In this document: positions 42,612 to 44,886 of the stretch, piece by piece
Layout: every line of letters begins with the position of its first letter
How positions within the stretch are numbered: the stretch's first letter is position 1
DNA from: a bacterium
Lineage (GTDB): Bacteria; Cyanobacteriota; Vampirovibrionia; Gastranaerophilales; Gastranaerophilaceae
DNA length: 44,886 nucleotides
Assembly: GCA_017471365.1 (NCBI GenBank)
Contig: JAFUUC010000079.1
Location: forward strand, 1-44,886
Direction: 5' to 3'
The notes under the pieces: generated by a model
Databases searched by the model: none
What the model was told of the DNA's origin: nothing
What the model saw: the letters and a program-made list of their open reading frames with translations, nothing else
Made by a program: the position numbers and the translations under genes

Positions 42612-42739
42612 TTTTACTTTCCTTTTGCTTTCCGTCTACCCCTTACTCTTTTGAGTTTTATATGGCAGAAGCGGGTTATTTGTGTATTATTTTTGTTTTA
42701 TTGCAAGTGAACACCGGCACTTCGCACCGGCTTATGCAT

Positions 42740-43375
42740 TTAATTCCACTTAGTTCTTGTCGGAACAATTGTTACCAATCTTCCTTCACAACCAGGAACT
42801 GAGCCTTTTACTAACACTAAACCGTTAGAAGCATCAACCTTAACGAGCTTTAGCTTAGTAATGGTAACTCTTTCGTTACCCATGTCGCCGGCCATTCTCT
42901 TTCCTTTGATTACACGGGAAGGAGTTGTACCTGCACCGATTGAACCAGGTTCTCTGTGGTTTTTAGAACCGTGAGCCATAGGTCCTCTTCCGAAATTCCA
43001 TCTTTTTACGGTACCTTGGAAACCTTTACCTATAGACTTTCCTGTTACGTCAACTTTTTCAACGTTGTCCAATACAGAAAGTTCAACCTTATCACCCACC
43101 TTGAAATCTTGAGGATTATCAACTCTAAATTCCTGTAAGTGTCTGTAATTTGATAAGCTGTTTTTCTTGAAGTGACCTAACTGAGCCTTTGTTAAGTGTT
43201 TTTCTTTCGCTGCAATCGTACCAACCTGAATAGCATTATAGCCATCAGTTTCAACTGTTTTTACTTGAGTAACAACAGTTTCATCAACTTTGATAACCGT
43301 TACAGGAATAGCCAAACCGTTTTCATCAAAGATCTGAGTCATTCCAACTTTTTTACCTATTACACCTAGTGTCAT
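42740..43375 (-). CDS. rplC: Ribosomal protein L3
   Basis: A 211-residue protein (GVIGKKVGMTQIFDENG, then FQGTVKRWNFGRGPMAHGSK and GSIGAGTTPSRVIKGKRMAG). The extended loop reaches the peptidyl-transferase centre. Normal length. It is preceded by an unusually long 263-bp spacer after rpsJ. Confidence 0.97.
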   Translation of the reverse strand: MTLGVIGKKVGMTQIFDENGLAIPVTVIKVDETVVTQVKTVETDGYNAIQVGTIAAKEKHLTKAQLGHFKKNSLSNYRHLQEFRVDNPQDFKVGDKVELSVLDNVEKVDVTGKSIGKGFQGTVKRWNFGRGPMAHGSKNHREPGSIGAGTTPSRVIKGKRMAGDMGNERVTITKLKLVKVDASNGLVLVKGSVPGCEGRLVTIVPTRTKWN

Positions 43376-43638
43376 GTTCTTTTTACCTTTCTATGCTCAT
43401 CCTACTTGGTGCAAAACATTGCCCCGTTCTTGAATTTTACCCTTGTCTGCCAAGTCTAATCTCTGTTCTTCGTAAAATTCACTTTCAGATTTGCATCTTT
43501 TCGCTTGCGAGCGCTACCTTTTACTTTACCTTTGAGGATTTTCACCCCACCACCCGAGCGGACAATAAACCCGATCCGGAGGTTGTAGATCACATTATAT
43601 GTGCATAATGCTTATTAAATTTTCAATGTAAGTGCTGA
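43376..43638 (-). promoter_or_regulatory. Long spacer between rpsJ and rplC, possible leader with internal promoter
   Basis: In most S10 clusters rpsJ and rplC are only tens of bp apart. Here 263 bp contain TATAAT (minus strand, about 43592-43601) within the palindrome CACATTATATGTG (43591-43603), followed downstream by G-rich segments and a small hairpin around GCGCTCGC. No ORF on the minus strand fits. It may hold a promoter and an RNA leader for autoregulation. Confidence 0.4.
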
Positions 43639-43959
43639 TTAAAGTTTAATTTCAATATCAACACCAGCAGGTAAATCTAATCTGCTTAACTCTTCAGTAG
43701 TCTGTTGAGTTGGTTCGCATATATCGATGATGCGTTTGTGAGTTCTTAACTCAAAATGCTCACGAGACTTTTTGTCTACGTGTGGTGAACGCAAAACGCA
43801 ATATATACGTCTTTTTGTAGGTAAAGGAATCGGTCCGGCTACTTTAGCGTCTGTTCTCTTAGCTGTTTCTACAATTTTTTCAGCTGATACATCAATAAGT
43901 TTGTGGTCATATGCCTTTAAACAAACTCTGATTCTGTTTTTCTTAGTGCTGTTTGCCAT
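43639..43959 (-). CDS. rpsJ: Ribosomal protein S10
   Basis: A 106-residue protein ([20 protein letters not shown], then [20 protein letters not shown] and the C-terminal [14 protein letters not shown]). S10 is in the small-subunit head and also binds NusB in antitermination. The start at 43959 is chosen because AAAGGA lies 6 nt before it; an ATG two codons earlier abuts the ribosome site. Confidence 0.98.
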   Translation of the reverse strand: MANSTKKNRIRVCLKAYDHKLIDVSAEKIVETAKRTDAKVAGPIPLPTKRRIYCVLRSPHVDKKSREHFELRTHKRIIDICEPTQQTTEELSRLDLPAGVDIEIKL

Positions 43960-43980
43960 TTGCATTCCTTTTTGTTTTTC

Positions 43981-44067
43981 TATGTACTAACTTGCTCAGC
44001 GAACCCTCGAAAAGGTCACCTTTTCAGCCCAGAGTGCTATTTTACATACTTCGGACATTATCCTGAG
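43981..44067 (-). promoter_or_regulatory. S10 cluster promoter and leader hairpin
   Basis: Candidate -10 hexamers GATAAT (44057-44062) and TAAAAT (44039-44044) precede a perfect 17-nt hairpin (GAAAAGG-TGA-CCTTTTC, 44009-44025). The hairpin lies inside a longer pairing between CTCAGC-like ends. It resembles an S10 leader, but no family match was made. Confidence 0.4.
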
Positions 44068-44089
44068 CATACAAATCGTAATATAAACA

Positions 44090-44113
44090 AAAATCCCTGT
44101 CAACAGGGATTTT
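44090..44113. terminator. Bidirectional terminator hairpin
   Basis: An 11-bp perfect inverted repeat (44090-44100 with 44103-44113) with A- and T-runs at its ends closes the small HTH gene and shields the S10 promoter. Confidence 0.8.
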
Positions 44114-44132
44114 ACATTAATGTATAGAATTG

Positions 44133-44342
44133 TTAAGATTTCTTTTTTAAAACCAACTCAAAACCGAGGATATCATACAAAAGCTTTATTTCACTATATT
44201 TTATGGTATCTCTATACAATTTTCCGGAAATATTGTGAATCGTATATGGCTTCCCCAACCTCTTTGACATTTGCCGGCAAAGTTCAGTCATAGTCATATC
44301 CCTCATAAGCAACAAGTGCTTAATCTGTTGTTTTGTATCCAT
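44133..44342 (-). CDS. Small HTH-like regulator divergent from prepilin 3
   Basis: A 69-residue protein (KQQIKHLLLMRDMTMTELCR, then HNISGKLYRDTIKYSEIKLL, ending GFELVLKKKS). The helix pattern with a central N-I-S-x-K-L recognition helix suggests an XRE-like DNA-binding protein lacking the first helix of the usual fold. Similar short proteins are common in Gram-positive and gut genomes. TATAAT lies exactly 6 nt before its ATG with no Shine-Dalgarno. It is divergent from the prepilin at 44438 across two direct repeats. Confidence 0.75.
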   Translation of the reverse strand: MDTKQQIKHLLLMRDMTMTELCRQMSKRLGKPYTIHNISGKLYRDTIKYSEIKLLYDILGFELVLKKKS

Positions 44343-44348
44343 TCCCGC

Positions 44349-44354
44349 ATTATA
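44349..44354 (-). promoter_or_regulatory. -10 of the small HTH gene, TATAAT-N6-ATG
   Basis: A consensus TATAAT ends 6 nt (GCGGGA) before the ATG at 44342. It predicts a leaderless mRNA. Confidence 0.6.
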
Positions 44355-44375
44355 TATCAGGATTTAATGACCAAA

Positions 44376-44417
44376 TTGACTTTTTAATTATAACGACTAT
44401 TATTTAATTATAACGAC
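44376..44417 (+). promoter_or_regulatory. Prepilin 3 promoter with two 15-bp direct repeats
   Basis: TTGACT (44376-44381), 16 nt, then TATTAT (44398-44403). The perfect repeat TTTAATTATAACGAC occurs at 44383-44397 and 44403-44417, with a 20-bp period (about two helical turns). It covers the spacer and the region just after the -10, as expected for an operator pair. Confidence 0.6.
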
Positions 44418-44437
44418 AAATAAAAGGAGATAAATTT

Positions 44438-44886
44438 ATGAAAAAAATTGCAGTACCAGCCTTCACTTTAGCTGAAATTTTAATCACCCTTGCAATCATC
44501 GGAGTCGTCGCTGCATTAACTCTGCCAACACTGATAGCAAAAGTGAACGAAAAAGTTGACGGCAACCAGAAAAAAGTCACCGAAGCTAAGCTTATTCAAG
44601 GACTAAACATGTTAGATCTTCATGGCGGAATCAACAATACTTACAGTAGTACAGCAGAATTTGTAGAAGAATTAAGTAAGTACATGAAGATCACAAAGAT
44701 CTGCGACGGAACGAACTCCGCATTCACAGAATGTATACCTTATAACGAAATAAAGTATACAGATAGTGATAATGAAGAACAAACAGTAGATGTTGTGGAT
44801 TTAAATACAGCAGCATCACTAGGAAAAGGAGATACAGAATCAGGCGAAGAATTTATGGCACCTGTAGCAATGGTATTAGCAGACGG
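44438..44886 (+). CDS. Type IV prepilin-like protein, copy 3 (3' end cut by window edge)
   Basis: The frame starts at ATG 44438 after AAAAGGAGAT and continues beyond the window. The leader is short and normal (MKKIAVP), followed by AFTLAEILITLAIIGVVAAL. The next 80 residues are nearly identical to copies 1 and 2, and then differ more, though FMAPVAMVLADG is shared with copy 2. Compared with copies 1 and 2 it lacks the 40-45 extra leader residues, showing that those are insertions. It is divergent from the small HTH gene at 44133-44342. Confidence 0.88.
   Translation, partial: MKKIAVPAFTLAEILITLAIIGVVAALTLPTLIAKVNEKVDGNQKKVTEAKLIQGLNMLDLHGGINNTYSSTAEFVEELSKYMKITKICDGTNSAFTECIPYNEIKYTDSDNEEQTVDVVDLNTAASLGKGDTESGEEFMAPVAMVLAD

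Noticed and set aside
1-44886. CRISPR arrays, tRNA and rRNA genes, insertion sequences.
   Set aside because: No regularly spaced repeats, cloverleaf-like sequence with a T-arm, rRNA motifs or transposase reading frames were recognised.

Overview
The window looks like chromosomal DNA of an AT-rich, flagellated, prepilin-bearing bacterium, most likely a gut lineage of the non-photosynthetic cyanobacterial relatives (Vampirovibrionia/Melainabacteria, Gastranaerophilales). That placement is inference. It rests on the low GC, the family of nearly identical FTLAEVLITLAIIG prepilins, zinc-type S14, a flagellar export cluster next to the S10 ribosomal cluster, and the MEP pathway gene dxr. No rRNA, tRNA, CRISPR or insertion sequence was seen.

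Layout. 1-10.7 kb: a truncated prepilin with a divergent XRE regulator, then purB, hemW, mutS2, a lytic transglycosylase, a 52-residue AbrB-like protein divergent from a second prepilin, dxr and a sensor kinase. 10.9-23.6 kb: an all-plus-strand virion cluster with P22/podovirus-like parts: zinc-ribbon protein, LuxR-type HTH, amidase, stabilisation-like propeller, coat, holin-like protein, scaffold-like protein, head-tail adaptor, small terminase, GNAT, portal, two proteins with toxin-like domains sharing a C-terminal tail, and large terminase. There is no integrase, repressor or replication gene. Two small membrane ORFs lie antisense between the two toxin-like genes. 23.7-32.9 kb: a large coiled-coil protein, rarA, a solute-binding protein, an MDR dehydrogenase, a further prepilin, a PLP decarboxylase, and an XRE regulator divergent from a small exported protein. 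33-36.5 kb: fliR, fliQ, fliP, fliO and a two-SpoA-domain C-ring protein (minus strand). 36.7-44 kb: ribosomal genes S10 to S14 (minus strand). 44.1 kb to the end: a small HTH-like protein divergent from a third copy of the prepilin, cut by the window edge.

Three themes stand out. First, many single housekeeping genes have a -10 hexamer exactly 6 nt before the ATG and no Shine-Dalgarno, so they are probably leaderless; phage, ribosomal, flagellar and prepilin genes use clear Shine-Dalgarno sites. Second, each of the three related prepilins is divergent from a different small DNA-binding protein, with a symmetric or repeated sequence over the prepilin promoter. Third, the compact virion cluster appears to carry effector-like cargo with a shared tail module, and could be a domesticated or gene-transfer-agent-like particle, a satellite, or a decayed prophage.
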